Shown: positions 27,681 through 36,483, counted from the first letter of the stretch. The stretch: 64,000 nucleotides of DNA from Mesorhizobium huakuii (GCF_014189455.1 NZ_CP050299.1:434001-498000), one strand, 5' to 3'. The notes: generated from the sequence alone by a model not told the origin. Numbers and translations are program-made.

Positions 27681-28482
27681 GACCCAACGATCCTGTCGAT
27701 ACCGCGCGCTTGTCCCTGATGCTCACCGATCTGCGGCTGCCGGGCATCTCCAGGGCCTGGCACACCTTCGCCGAGCGGGCTGACACCGAAGGCTGGCCGG
27801 CTTCCCGGCTGCTGGCGGCGCTTGCTGAGTTCGAGGTCGCCGAACGCGAAACGCGGCGTATGCAGCGCCACCTCACTGAAGCGCGTCTTCCTCCGGGGAA
27901 AACCCTCGATGCCTTCGACTTCACGGCTGTGCCCATGGTCTCGAAGGCCCGGGTCATGGCATTGGTCGCGGGAGATGTCTGGTTGAAGAACGGCGCCAAT
28001 CTGATGCTGTTTGGCGGGCCAGGCGGCGGAAAATCGCATCTGGCGGCCGCCATCGGCGTCGGGCTGATCGAGAATGGGTGGCGTGTTCTGTTCACGCGTA
28101 CCACCGACCTTGTTCAGAAACAGCAAGCCGCCCGCCGCAATCTCGATCTCGAAGGGGCCATCGCAAAGCTCGACAAGTACCATCTGCTGGTGCTCGACGA
28201 CATGGCATATGTGACCAAGGATCAGGCTGAAACCAGTGTGCTCTTTGAGCTGATCAGTGCGCGATACGAGCGCCGCTCGCTTCTCATCACCGCAAATCAG
28301 CCCTTCGGTGAATGGGACAAGGTCTCAAAGCCATGACGTTGGCCGCCATCGACAGACTGGTTCATCACGCGACGATCTTCGAAATGAATGTCGAGAGCTA
28401 CAGGCGCAAAACCGCAATATCCCGTTTGACGGAAAACAGCGATGGCACGCCGGCAACGCTGGCCTCGGCCCTCGCTGATTGA
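27677..28482 (+). pseudogene. istB: IS21 helper ATPase IstB (copy 1), frameshifted by a 7-bp deletion
   Basis: An AAA+ ATPase with Walker A GGPGGGKSH, Walker B LLVLDDMAY and sensor NQPFGEWDKV. Compared with copy 2, where the frame would read KVFPDKAMTLAAIDRL, the bases TTCCCGA are missing after GGTCT at 28325, so the protein ends VSKP at 28336. The rest (MTLAAIDRLVHHATIFEMNV...) lies out of frame to 28482. The element may therefore not transpose on its own. Confidence 0.88.
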
Positions 28483-28529
28483 CGCGCCGCGACAAACAAA
28501 CGTCAGCATAGATTGTCGCGCAAATGAAG

Positions 28530-28565
28530 GCCGGCCTCCCGCTTCAAACGGAGGCCGGCTTTTTT
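28530..28565 (+). terminator. Rho-independent terminator of IS21 copy 1
   Basis: GCCGGCCTCC (28530-28539) and GGAGGCCGGC (28550-28559) form a perfect 10-bp stem with a 10-base loop, followed by six T. It lies 48 bp after the istB end. Confidence 0.9.
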
Positions 28566-28770
28566 GGTGAGTTCACAGCGGCCCGCGACAAACATCTCTC
28601 ATCCTGATTGACGCGCTCCGCGACAATCCAAAAACCGGCCTGGTGTCGCGCAGCGTCAACTACGAAAAATAGCCCTTGCAACTCACCGATTCACAGCCCA
28701 TCTTCACCAAATCGCGGCCACCAAACTCTTCATCTTGATCGTCGCGCTTCCCATCCAAATTGTCGCCATA

Positions 28771-28880
28771 CCTGTGTCGCCAGCTAGGAATTCAATCGCA
28801 GGGCGGAAGAGGGCAGGGCACAGGCTCGGATGGAGCAACCCCTCGCAAATCGCAAATGGCGAGATCCGCTACCGACAGAG
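28771..28880 (+). pseudogene. fixH: fixH-like gene, 3' part after IS21 copy 1
   Basis: Joining across the IS through the target duplication restores NSCVAS, then a TAG in place of Gln, then EFNRRAEEGRAQA, as in FixH. A further frame change gives LGWSNPSQIANGEIRYR. So fixH already had, or later gained, a stop and a frameshift apart from the IS. Nothing recognisable follows up to 29046. Confidence 0.72.
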
Positions 28881-29046
28881 ACCAGAGCGGTAAGAAGCTC
28901 AAGCCAGATGGCGTGAAGCGGACGATGATGACGAGCCTGGCGGCAGCCAACGCAGTCATCATGTCCATCTGCTCGTCCCTCGGCCCGAATATATGTGGAG
29001 TCGTCCGTGGCCACGCTTTTTCTGGCGGCGCGAGGCGCGTGATGCA

Positions 29047-29062
29047 TGTCCAGAACCTGACA
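29047..29062 (+). promoter_or_regulatory. NifA upstream activator sequence 1 of the TlpA-like gene
   Basis: TGTCCAGAACCTGACA is an exact TGT-N10-ACA site, about 100 bp before the sigma54 promoter at 29160. Confidence 0.8.
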
Positions 29063-29075
29063 GAGGGAGAAAACA

Positions 29076-29091
29076 TGTCGGGTTCAATACA
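29076..29091 (+). promoter_or_regulatory. NifA upstream activator sequence 2 of the TlpA-like gene
   Basis: TGTCGGGTTCAATACA is a second exact TGT-N10-ACA site. The centres of the two sites are 29 bp apart, nearly three helical turns, so both would face the same side of the DNA. Confidence 0.8.
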
Positions 29092-29159
29092 ACCGGCCAT
29101 CTCGAGCGGTTGGAGGTTTTTCAAAGCCTAATCATGCGCTTACTGCGCGTGGAGCGCGC

Positions 29160-29175
29160 TGGCACGGCCTTTGCA
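29160..29175 (+). promoter_or_regulatory. Sigma54 (-24/-12) promoter of the TlpA-like gene
   Basis: TGGCACGGCCTTTGCA is a perfect TGGCAC-N5-TTGC promoter. With the two NifA sites upstream it forms a complete NifA/RpoN promoter 157 bp before the ATG at 29333. Confidence 0.9.
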
Positions 29176-29332
29176 AATTGAGATACGGCAACACGGAGTG
29201 AAGGCTGACCGCACGCAGACGCGCGAGACGAGCGGTGCTCTCCTTTCCTTGAACCCTCGTGCCCCGTCTCTAAGGGGGAAACAAGCTCGCGCATGAAGAG
29301 CGCAATCTTTGGCAATAGCTTTGGAGAACAAC

Positions 29333-30490
29333 ATGGTATTGCAGATGGAGTCCCCGGCTCCTTCGATCAAAGTGGAGGACTGGCTGCGTGGCGAGCCCCT
29401 CACGAACTTCCAGCCCGGCAAAGTGTACATCGTCGAATTTTGGGCAACTTGGTGCGGACCATGTGTGTCGGCGATGCCCCATCTGGTGCAGTTGCAGGAG
29501 AAATACAAGGACAGCGGACTTGAGGTCATCGGAGTCGCGGCTGATGAACAGGCTCCAACGGCCGATGAGGCCCGAACCAAGTTGGACGCGTGGTTGAGCG
29601 AAAAGTGCTCGAATCTGAACTATCGGATCGCGTTTGACCACACAGGCGAAATGAACAAGCTTTGGAGGGAACCCAGCTTTTCTGTCGGGATTCCGGCCTC
29701 GTTCGTGGTCGACCGAGACGGCCACATCGCCTTTGTCGGTCATCCGATGCAACTCGATGAGGTTTTGCCGAAAGTGCTTAACGGCAGCTGGCGCACCAGC
29801 GATGAAGCGAAAGCTGCTGATAAGGAGCGGATTGCCAGTCACCAACGCACAGCGCGCGAACAATCGCTGACCAAGCCGATATACGCCAAACTTCGGCCGG
29901 CGATGGAGGCCAAGGATTGGACGGCGGCACTCACGGCTGTCGAAGAAGGCCTCGCCTTGATGCCCGACAATATCGAGTTCCGGCGCACTCACGCGAATCT
30001 ACTGCTTCACAAGCTGCGCGACATGCGGGCCGGCTTGCCACTCATGCGCCAGTTGGTCGAGGACGCGATCGACAAAAAGTTCGAGGCCGTGTCTTGGATG
30101 GTCATGGCCCTGAACCAACTCTTCGATCCCGAGATGGACAACTCCCATCTCCCGCGTGCTGAGCGCTTTGCGATGGGCGACAAGCTCTCGGAACAGATAC
30201 TGACCCTGAATCCTCCACAAGGCGACGGCCCCCTTAAATTCCTTTGGTACGTCCCGCTCGCTCAGTATTATTACGAGAGCGGCAACAAGGATCGCGCGAT
30301 CGAGTTGATCGAGGTTGCACTGAAATCGCTGGGTGATCGGGAGCCAATGCCGGACCACATCAAACAGCACTACCTTACCCCATTGCTCCAAGCCCTGGCC
30401 AACTACACGGGTGAGCACGCCTGTTACGCGGATCTTTGCGTGGTTCCGCAAAACAAGGCTCCTGAAAATCAAACCGCAGTCGCCTCATGA
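29333..30490 (+). CDS. TlpA/ResA-like thioredoxin-fold protein with TPR-like C-terminus
   Basis: A protein of 385 residues. Residues about 15-155 form a TlpA-type thioredoxin domain: VYIVEFWATWCGPCVSAMPH with the CxxC redox pair, GVAADEQ and the cis-Pro loop VGIPASFVVDRDGH. The rest is helical and TPR-like (WTAALTAVEEGLALMPDNIE). There is no signal peptide, so it seems cytoplasmic, unlike TlpA itself. The ATG at 29333 follows GGAGAACAAC. It stands alone behind a complete NifA/sigma54 promoter, so expression should be limited to nitrogen-fixing conditions. It could reduce or protect nitrogenase-related thiols, but that is inference. Confidence 0.88.
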   Translation: MVLQMESPAPSIKVEDWLRGEPLTNFQPGKVYIVEFWATWCGPCVSAMPHLVQLQEKYKDSGLEVIGVAADEQAPTADEARTKLDAWLSEKCSNLNYRIAFDHTGEMNKLWREPSFSVGIPASFVVDRDGHIAFVGHPMQLDEVLPKVLNGSWRTSDEAKAADKERIASHQRTAREQSLTKPIYAKLRPAMEAKDWTAALTAVEEGLALMPDNIEFRRTHANLLLHKLRDMRAGLPLMRQLVEDAIDKKFEAVSWMVMALNQLFDPEMDNSHLPRAERFAMGDKLSEQILTLNPPQGDGPLKFLWYVPLAQYYYESGNKDRAIELIEVALKSLGDREPMPDHIKQHYLTPLLQALANYTGEHACYADLCVVPQNKAPENQTAVAS

Positions 30491-30659
30491 GCAATGATCG
30501 CAAAGGGATGACAATTGGAATTGAACCCTGGCCAATTCGCCCATTGTCTGCGGCAAGCCCGCAGTAAGTATGTCCATTGCAGCACAGGGCGCATCGCTTG
30601 CCGCAGGTTGGAGTTCAAATCTTGTAATGACCTCCGGCCGCATCGCGGGAGACGCGATG

Positions 30660-30832
30660 TTCGACGCGAATTTTGGCGCGGTGGAAGACGTCACAGTCGA
30701 GGACGTCTTCAAGGTCGGCCACAGGGACATCACTTGCGTGGACTCGGCCGCCTGGAGCCGGACGTCGGCTGCGCAAGTGTGCCCGAAGCAGGCGCCCGAA
30801 AACAAAAATCGTCCATCGAGGACGAGGACTGA
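30660..30832 (+). pseudogene. Mosaic of a nifH fragment and a nifX tail
   Basis: The stretch AVEDVTVEDVFKVGHRDITC followed by VDS matches the NifH segment around residues 68-90 ([20 protein letters not shown]). One frame change near 30755 then gives LEPDVGCA, as in NifH EPGVGCA. From about 30785 it turns into EAGARKQKSSIEDED and a stop, the very end of NifX (EAGVTEKKPSFEDD), followed by the same nifX-DUF269 spacer. It is a recombined scrap of the nif operon. Confidence 0.72.
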
Positions 30833-30850
30833 AATTGAGGAGAAGGCGAA

Positions 30851-31318
30851 ATGTCTGATGCCGCGGCTAGCCCTGCTGTCGCCGAGGACGAGGCGGCCCT
30901 TGCCCGTCCGTTCGTCAAATGCCTCCTGCGGCTGATCCGTGCTCAGGACTTCGACGGCTCATGGCAAGGCAGAGCGGACGCCGAGCTGCTGGCCGACTTC
31001 ATCATCACGAAGGAACAGCGCCGTGCGATCCCCATCATCGGCGATCCCGATCCGGACGTGCTGTGGAGGCTCGACACGTTTTACACTGCCGTGGGGCTTG
31101 CGATCGAGGAGCGCTCCGGCCTGATGACATCGCCAATGATGGAGATGAAACCCATGAGGGCTTCGGGCACGAGCTTTTCACGGTCGGGCGGTTGGTCCTT
31201 CTGTCAAGACGTCCACCGGTTCGGCTTCGAGACGTTCCGGACACTCGCGGAGGCCGGTACGAAACTGGTCGACGATGCGACTGCAGCTATTGCCTATCCC
31301 GACGTGGCGCGTGCGTGA
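30851..31318 (+). CDS. DUF269 (NifX-associated) protein, second copy with scrambled middle
   Basis: The first 100 residues and the last 35 match the DUF269 copy at 22898 (for example [20 protein letters not shown] and [20 protein letters not shown]). Between 31148 and 31205 an insertion of two bases and later losses shift the frame, replacing the conserved [19 protein letters not shown] with unrelated residues, and then the frame is restored. The 155-residue frame stays open, but the most conserved segment is lost, so it is probably non-functional. It keeps the original link to DUF683 and fdxB. Confidence 0.75.
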   Translation: MSDAAASPAVAEDEAALARPFVKCLLRLIRAQDFDGSWQGRADAELLADFIITKEQRRAIPIIGDPDPDVLWRLDTFYTAVGLAIEERSGLMTSPMMEMKPMRASGTSFSRSGGWSFCQDVHRFGFETFRTLAEAGTKLVDDATAAIAYPDVARA

Positions 31319-31344
31319 AGAAACCGATTTTCGAGGAAGGATTT

Positions 31345-31548
31345 ATGTCAAACCTGGATGAGATGGGGAAGAAAGTCCGAAAGCTTCAGCTGCGGGCGGC
31401 AGTTGCCAAGATGAAATTGCGCGACCTTGCAGAGGATCTCCCGGTCCAATGGACTGAGATAGAGGAAGTTGCCGAGAAAGCGTACGCCGTTTTTGCCGAG
31501 TTGGATGGTGCCAAGAGAGAGCTTGCTGCAATGAAGAATCTACGATGA
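31345..31548 (+). CDS. DUF683 / CCE_0567-family small protein
   Basis: A protein of 67 residues, all-helical (MGKKVRKLQLRAAVAKMKLR...PVQWTEIEEVAEKAYAVFAE). This small metal-binding-type family is found after DUF269 in nif operons. Its function is unknown. GAGGAAGG lies before the ATG. It overlaps fdxB by 4 bp (ATGA), so translation is probably coupled. Confidence 0.88.
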   Translation: MSNLDEMGKKVRKLQLRAAVAKMKLRDLAEDLPVQWTEIEEVAEKAYAVFAELDGAKRELAAMKNLR

Positions 31549-31862
31549 GGAGCACATTCACCACCCGCGACGGCTCCATATGGCTGCCGGAATATCTGAC
31601 CGCCATAGATGGCAAGATCTGTATCGGCTGCGGGCGCTGTTTCAAGGTCTGCTCGCGCGAGGTCATGCACCTTTACGGCGTCCATGACGAGGGTGAAATC
31701 CTCGGCGCCTGCGACGGCGAGGACGACGACTTCGACGGGGAGCTCAACCGCATGATCATGTTCGTCGATAATGCCGGCCGCTGCATTGGCTGCGGAGCCT
31801 GCGCCCGCGTCTGCCCGAAGAACTGCCAGACCCATGTTGCGGCCGACCAGGTCGCAGCATGA
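31545..31862 (+). CDS. fdxB: Nif-specific ferredoxin III FdxB
   Basis: A protein of 105 residues with two 4Fe-4S sites: CIGCGRCFKVCSREVM (residues about 26-41) and CIGCGACARVCPKNC near the end. The acidic insert GACDGEDDDFDGELN between them is typical of nif ferredoxin III. It probably donates electrons in nitrogenase cofactor assembly or turnover. It is the last nif gene of the block. Confidence 0.93.
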   Translation: MRSTFTTRDGSIWLPEYLTAIDGKICIGCGRCFKVCSREVMHLYGVHDEGEILGACDGEDDDFDGELNRMIMFVDNAGRCIGCGACARVCPKNCQTHVAADQVAA

Positions 31863-31866
31863 CTCG

Positions 31867-32214
31867 ATGGGACAAACCAGGAGAACGGCGTTGCCCTTTA
31901 GAATCTTTTGTGCCGTGTTTGTGCTGGTCCTCTGCAGCAACGCTCTGGCTGTCTACTTCGCTTCTCATTCCATCCGTCTAGTGGTCGTCACGACGCTGGC
32001 TTGTTCGCTGCTCCTCCAGGTGGGCTATTTCGCAAGCGTGCTCTTTCTGATCTGGCGGTCCGGCTGCGCTAGCAGGGCTGGCCAAAGGGCTGAGCATTTC
32101 GGTAGTTGCAAGGAAGTTCGATGCCAGCCGACAGACCATGACGAGGTGAGGAATGAATCTTCGGATGTGCCTCAGCTTGGCCCGGCATTTCCCTGCCCCG
32201 GTGAGGCGTCGTGA
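31867..32214 (+). CDS. ExoX-like exopolysaccharide production repressor
   Basis: A protein of 115 residues with two membrane segments (FRIFCAVFVLVLCSNALAVY and LVVVTTLACSLLLQVGYFAS) and the LIQVGYF-type motif of small ExoX/Psi-like inhibitors of exopolysaccharide synthesis. The C-terminal 45 residues are hydrophilic and longer than usual, perhaps read-through beyond the natural end. It starts 5 bp after fdxB, so it may be co-transcribed with the nif genes and lower exopolysaccharide output in bacteroids. Confidence 0.7.
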   Translation: MGQTRRTALPFRIFCAVFVLVLCSNALAVYFASHSIRLVVVTTLACSLLLQVGYFASVLFLIWRSGCASRAGQRAEHFGSCKEVRCQPTDHDEVRNESSDVPQLGPAFPCPGEAS

Positions 32215-32487
32215 TCCATGGGAAATCTACGCCACTTTGGATAACCAGGGACATCGAACTGACCGTCCAAGCATTGGTGTGCTTGAAATGGGCAGAGGTG
32301 ACTGCATCGTGGCCCGTCTAGCGTGAATCCAGCTGTTTGGATTCGGTTGGCACATAATAACCGTCGCAGCACGCCATCCATGCGGGTGGCTTTGTCTCGA
32401 TGCGCATTTCGCTGATCATGGGCAGTGATTTCACGCGATCGTGGGCAGCAGAAGCCTGACCGACGGTTGCTATGAGTTCACTGGTTT
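32215..32487. other. Intergenic, nothing recognised
   Basis: No frame with domain similarity or bias. It separates the nif block from the insertion-sequence region. Confidence 0.4.
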
Positions 32488-33240
32488 TTAGTCGGCGTCA
32501 AGCGCCTGCTTGCCAGCTATTTTCCGCAAGCTTTCGCCGGTCATGTTGATGCGGTGAGCATTGTGAACGAGGCGGTCGAGGATGGCGTCGGCAAGGGTGG
32601 GATCGTCGCCGATGACTTCGTGCCACTGATCGACGGGCACTTGGCTTGTTACGATGGTGGAGGCCCGCCCGTTGCGGTCTTCAAGCATCTCCAGCAGATC
32701 GATGCGCTGGCTTTGAGTGAGCACCGAGATGCCCCAGTCGTCCAATATCAGCAGCTCGACGCGAGCGAGAGACTTGAGCATGCGGGCATGGCGACCGTCG
32801 CCGCGAGCCAGCGCCATTGCCTCGAACAGGCGCGGGACACGCTGGTAGGAGACGGAGCGCCCGTCCCGGCACGCTTTGTGGCCCAGGGCACAGGCAAGCC
32901 ACGATTTTCCCACGCCGCATGGGCCTGTGATTGCCAAATTATTGTGCCGAGAGATCCAGTCGCCGGCGACAAGCCTGGCTAGAAGGGCGCGGTCGATGCC
33001 GCGTGGGATGCGCAGATCGATATCTTCGACGCAGGCATTCTGCCGCAGGGCGGCAAATTTGAGACGCGCGGTCATGCGCTTGGTGTCGCGTTCCGCCGCT
33101 TCCCTGTCCGCCATGATGCCGATGCGCTCCTCGAAGGTTAGGGCCGAAAGATCGGGCGAGCTTCTCTGTTCCTCGAAGGCTTTGGCCATGCCGGCCAGGC
33201 CAAGGGCGATGAGGCGTTCATGAGTAGGGTGTGCGAGCAT
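32488..33240 (-). CDS. istB: IS21-family helper ATPase IstB
   Basis: A protein of 250 residues, a different IS21 lineage from the pair at 25982/57405. Walker A is TGPCGVGKSWLA, Walker B LLILDDWG and the arginine-finger end DAILDRLVHNAHRINMTGES. The ATG at 33240 has GGAGAGAAAA before it. Intact itself, but its istA partner is broken. Confidence 0.9.
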   Translation of the reverse strand: MLAHPTHERLIALGLAGMAKAFEEQRSSPDLSALTFEERIGIMADREAAERDTKRMTARLKFAALRQNACVEDIDLRIPRGIDRALLARLVAGDWISRHNNLAITGPCGVGKSWLACALGHKACRDGRSVSYQRVPRLFEAMALARGDGRHARMLKSLARVELLILDDWGISVLTQSQRIDLLEMLEDRNGRASTIVTSQVPVDQWHEVIGDDPTLADAILDRLVHNAHRINMTGESLRKIAGKQALDAD

Positions 33241-33262
33241 TTTTCTCTCCTGATGATGAGGG

Positions 33263-34170
33263 TCAGTGGAAGTAGGAGCGGCCACGGATGTTGCCGTGGC
33301 GCAGGGGTTTGGGCTCGGGTTCCGGGTCCGCGAAGGCGCGGTCCAGGCCAGACTTGAGGATGGAGCGAATGGAGCCAACAGAGCGGGCCTGGATGGCGTT
33401 TCCACGCCGGCAGGCTGCTTCCAGACGGGCAGCGCCGTAGGTTTTCTGCAGGGCGAAGATGCCCAGGCAAGTGCGGAACCCTTGCTCGGGATGAGGCCGA
33501 GCCATCATGATCGCGGTGGTCAGGGCTGCCGTGGACGGACCTATTTTCTCCGCAACGAAGCTGATCCGGGTCGGCGTCCAGGAGGCGTGCCGTCGATGAG
33601 CGCTGGGCATGTGATCGGCAAGCGTAGTGTGGTTGCGCCGGCCCGGGGACTTGGCATGGCTGGCAACCCGTTCACCCTTGTAGAAGGCTTCCACAGTGCG
33701 ATCGGCGATGCGGACATCGATGAGCTCGCGGATCAGGCGATAGGGAACCGAATACCAGTTGCCGTCGACTTCGACATGATAGTCGGGCGCCACCCGACAG
33801 CGTTTCCATAGGGCGAAGGCATAAGGCTCGGCCGGCAGAGGTCTCAGCGCCGGAGCGTCCACCGCGGCAAACAGTTCGGCCCGGCTCATGCCATAGGCCC
33901 GCATGATCCGCCCATTGAGATCGGCGACCAGCTCACCGATCGCCTGATTGAGTTCAACCATGCTGAAGAAGCGGCGGTTGCGAAGGCGCGCCAGCACCCA
34001 TCTCTGGGCAATTTGGGCCGAAACTTCTACTTTGCCTTATCGCGGGCCTTGTACTGCCGGGCTGGCAGGATTGCGGTGCCATAGTGCCGGGCCATATCCT
34101 GGTACGTACGGTTGAGACCGGTGACGGCCGGGATCATAGCGGTGGGGGTTGGTCAGAGCCGCCTTGAGAT
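33263..34170 (-). pseudogene. istA: IS21-family transposase IstA, C-terminal half
   Basis: From about 34170 the minus strand reads NPHRYDP, then after a frame change near 34100 [20 protein letters not shown], and after 34010 [20 protein letters not shown]...[11 protein letters not shown], the second half of IstA. The N-terminal half with the catalytic core is missing, so this IS21 copy is dead. Confidence 0.82.
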
Positions 34171-34308
34171 TTTCGCAGTTTTGTGTCCGACCCCATTATG
34201 TGGCGAACGGAGTTAAAACCCGCATTTGCGAACATAATCGTTGCAATAGTGGCAACACAACGGAGCGCTCATGGCATGATGATCTTGTTGTTTCCTTAGG
34301 AGATTATC

Positions 34309-35606
34309 ATGCTAGAGAAGTACTACATCCGCCCTGCTACTATCGATCGCATTCAAGGTTCCTGGATTGCCTCCACAGTCGAACAATACGGCGGCTGGAT
34401 GGCAGAACGCCGCTATACGGATCGCAGCGTGTCTCGCCGGATTCCCATCGTGGTGAGTTTCGGCGAGTTCGCAAAAGCTCAGGGAGCCAGCGAAAGAACC
34501 TACCTGATCACGTCGAGCCATTCGTGCAAGCGTGGATTGGTGAGCATGCTAGACGACGCTCGGGCCGGCGACGCAAGCAGATCGGCAATGAATTACGCAA
34601 TCCCATCCGCCAGATGCTGAAGCTGGCAGTCTCCGGCTACATTGGCCGGGGTCGTCTCCATAAGCCGGACAACCCGTTCGAACGTCAGGCGCCGGGGTTA
34701 TTGAAGTACCTGACCGAAGAGAAGGGGCTTCGTCAGAGATCGATAGACCAGTACCAATTTAGTTTGCGTCAGTTCGCAACCTATCTGGAGCGCATCGGCA
34801 TCGGCGACCTCGCAAACCTGTCGCCCACCGTGCTCAGCGGGTTTATTGCCGATTACGCTCCGCCAGAGTTTCCTGGTCGACGATCCGCAATGCATGCGGG
34901 GTGCTACGGGTCTTCCTGCGCTACCTCCATCGACAGGGGGTTCTGGCCAAGGACCTCGGTTCGCTTGTCGAGTTTCCGCAGTCGTATCGGCACGCTGGTG
35001 TTCCGCGATCGATCAGTTGGGAACAGGTCGAGCAAGTGCTGGCAGGCATCGACAGACGGTCCACCTCCGGCAAGCGCGACTACGCAATGATGATGCTGCT
35101 TGCAACCTATGGACTGCGGGCTGCGGAGGTCGCCACGCTCACCCTTGATGACATTGACTGGCGCAACGAACGGCTCAAGATCCGGGATCGCAAAGCAGGC
35201 AATACCACGACTTATCCGCTCTCGGCGGCGGTGGGAGCTGCGATCATCGAATACCTCAAAAACGGGCGACCTGCCACGAATTGCCGCTATGCGTTGCTAT
35301 GCTCCACATGCCCCGATAGGCTCCGCGGCGGTTGTCTGTCGCGCCGCTCATTTCATCCGCAAAGCCGGCATTAGCGTGCCACGGGCCGGTTCCCATGTCC
35401 TACGTCACAGCTGTGTGCAGCGACTGCTGAACGCCAATTTTCCGCTGAAGCACATCGGCGACTACGTTGGCCACCGCAGCGCCTCCTCCACCCAGATCTA
35501 CGGGAAGATCGCTGTCGAACAGCTGCGCGAGGTTGCAATCGGCAATGGGGAGGACGTGCTGTGGCCACGATGGACGTTTCCAGAGTTTTCTCCGCCACGA
35601 GATTGA
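34309..35606 (+). pseudogene. Tyrosine recombinase (XerC/Rit-like), multiply frameshifted
   Basis: Pieces in three frames give one recombinase in order: YIRPATIDRIQGSWIASTVE (N-terminus), LKYLTEEKGLRQRSIDQYQF (core-binding domain), LLATYGLRAAEVATLTLDDI (first catalytic Arg), HVLRHSCVQRLL (H-x-x-R) and GHRSASSTQIYGKI (His and nucleophile Tyr). Frame changes fall near 34490, 34890 and 35280. The 3' end overlaps the start of the next recombinase, as in recombinase-in-trio clusters. Confidence 0.78.
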
Positions 35607-36219
35607 GCAATTTCTCGGCCACAAGCGCTCGTTGCGACGGCGCAGTGATGTCGAAGAGAAGACGCTCGCGCTGTTCGATGCCTACTTGTCGAAGAACAAC
35701 ATTGGTAGCCTTGCCGAGATAACCCCGGCACTGGTGGATGAGTTCCTCCTCTCGCGTCCAAGGTCGCGCCCGAGAAGCTATAACCACCTGCGCTGTACGG
35801 TAGGGCGACTGTTCTCATATCTCGTCGATCACGAGAAGCTCGCCCAGACACCGTTGAGATCCCCACCACGGCGCGGAAGATATCAGCGCACGCCATTTAT
35901 CTTCGACACAGACGCAGCCACTCGGTTGCTCGCTCTTGCCAAGGCGCTTCCAAGCCATGGTAGTACGATCGAGCGTGACAACACATATTTCGTACTATTC
36001 GCTGTCCTTTACGGGTTGGGATTGCGCGTCGGCGAGGCCTGCCGGCTATGCCTCAAAGACGTCGATCTGAAACGGCGGCTGCTCGTTATCCGGGAGACCA
36101 AGTTCTACAAGAGCCGCCTCGTCCCATTTGGGCCGAAGCTCGGAGCACTCCTGGGTCTCGTTGGAACTCTTATGTTCAAATGCAAGCGGTATGGCCACGA
36201 CTGTTCATCCCGCCAATAA
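35544..36219 (+). pseudogene. Second tyrosine recombinase, C-terminally truncated
   Basis: After a start near 35544 (MGRTCCGHDGRFQSFLRHEI) come the core-binding domain (LALFDAYLSKNNIGSLAEIT) and the first part of the catalytic domain with Arg (YGLGLRVGEACRLCLKDVDL). The frame ends at 36219 without the H-x-x-R and Tyr motifs. With the gene before it, this is the front two-thirds of a second recombinase-in-trio-like set. The end is lost toward the IS110 remnant. Confidence 0.75.
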
Positions 36220-36483
36220 TGGCTGGTCCGGCATAGTGTAGCTAATGCACAATATAGGAGACAGGACCTCAAGACGACGGTTTGCAAACTCTTATACGCG
36301 GGTTGGATACCGCATTTCCGTGTGTACGCCTGGGGCTGCTTCTATCTTAGCACGGGCATCGACTTAGTCGGCCACTCAGTTCCATCGAAGATTCCCCGAC
36401 CGGGGCCCTGCCTCCAATATTGAGCATCAGCAGATGATCGATCTTGTCTCCTCTTTCTAATGCGCGCGATATGCGGTGCTTGG

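Larger units (their letters stand above)
25982..28770 (+). mobile_element. IS21-family element, copy 1
   Basis: Flanked by the 8-bp target duplication CCTGTGTC (25974-25981 and 28771-28778). The left end TACGGCGCGGCAAT and the right end, read inward as TATGGCGACAAT, are imperfect inverted ends; two bases are missing from the right end compared with copy 2 at 57405. It carries istA and a broken istB, with a strong terminator at 28530. Confidence 0.92.

Noticed and set aside
28490..28770. CRISPR-like short repeats (attgtcgc, cgcgac) at the IS21 right end
   Set aside because: They are irregularly spaced, without spacers of constant length, and lie in both IS21 copies; they are probably transposase binding sites.
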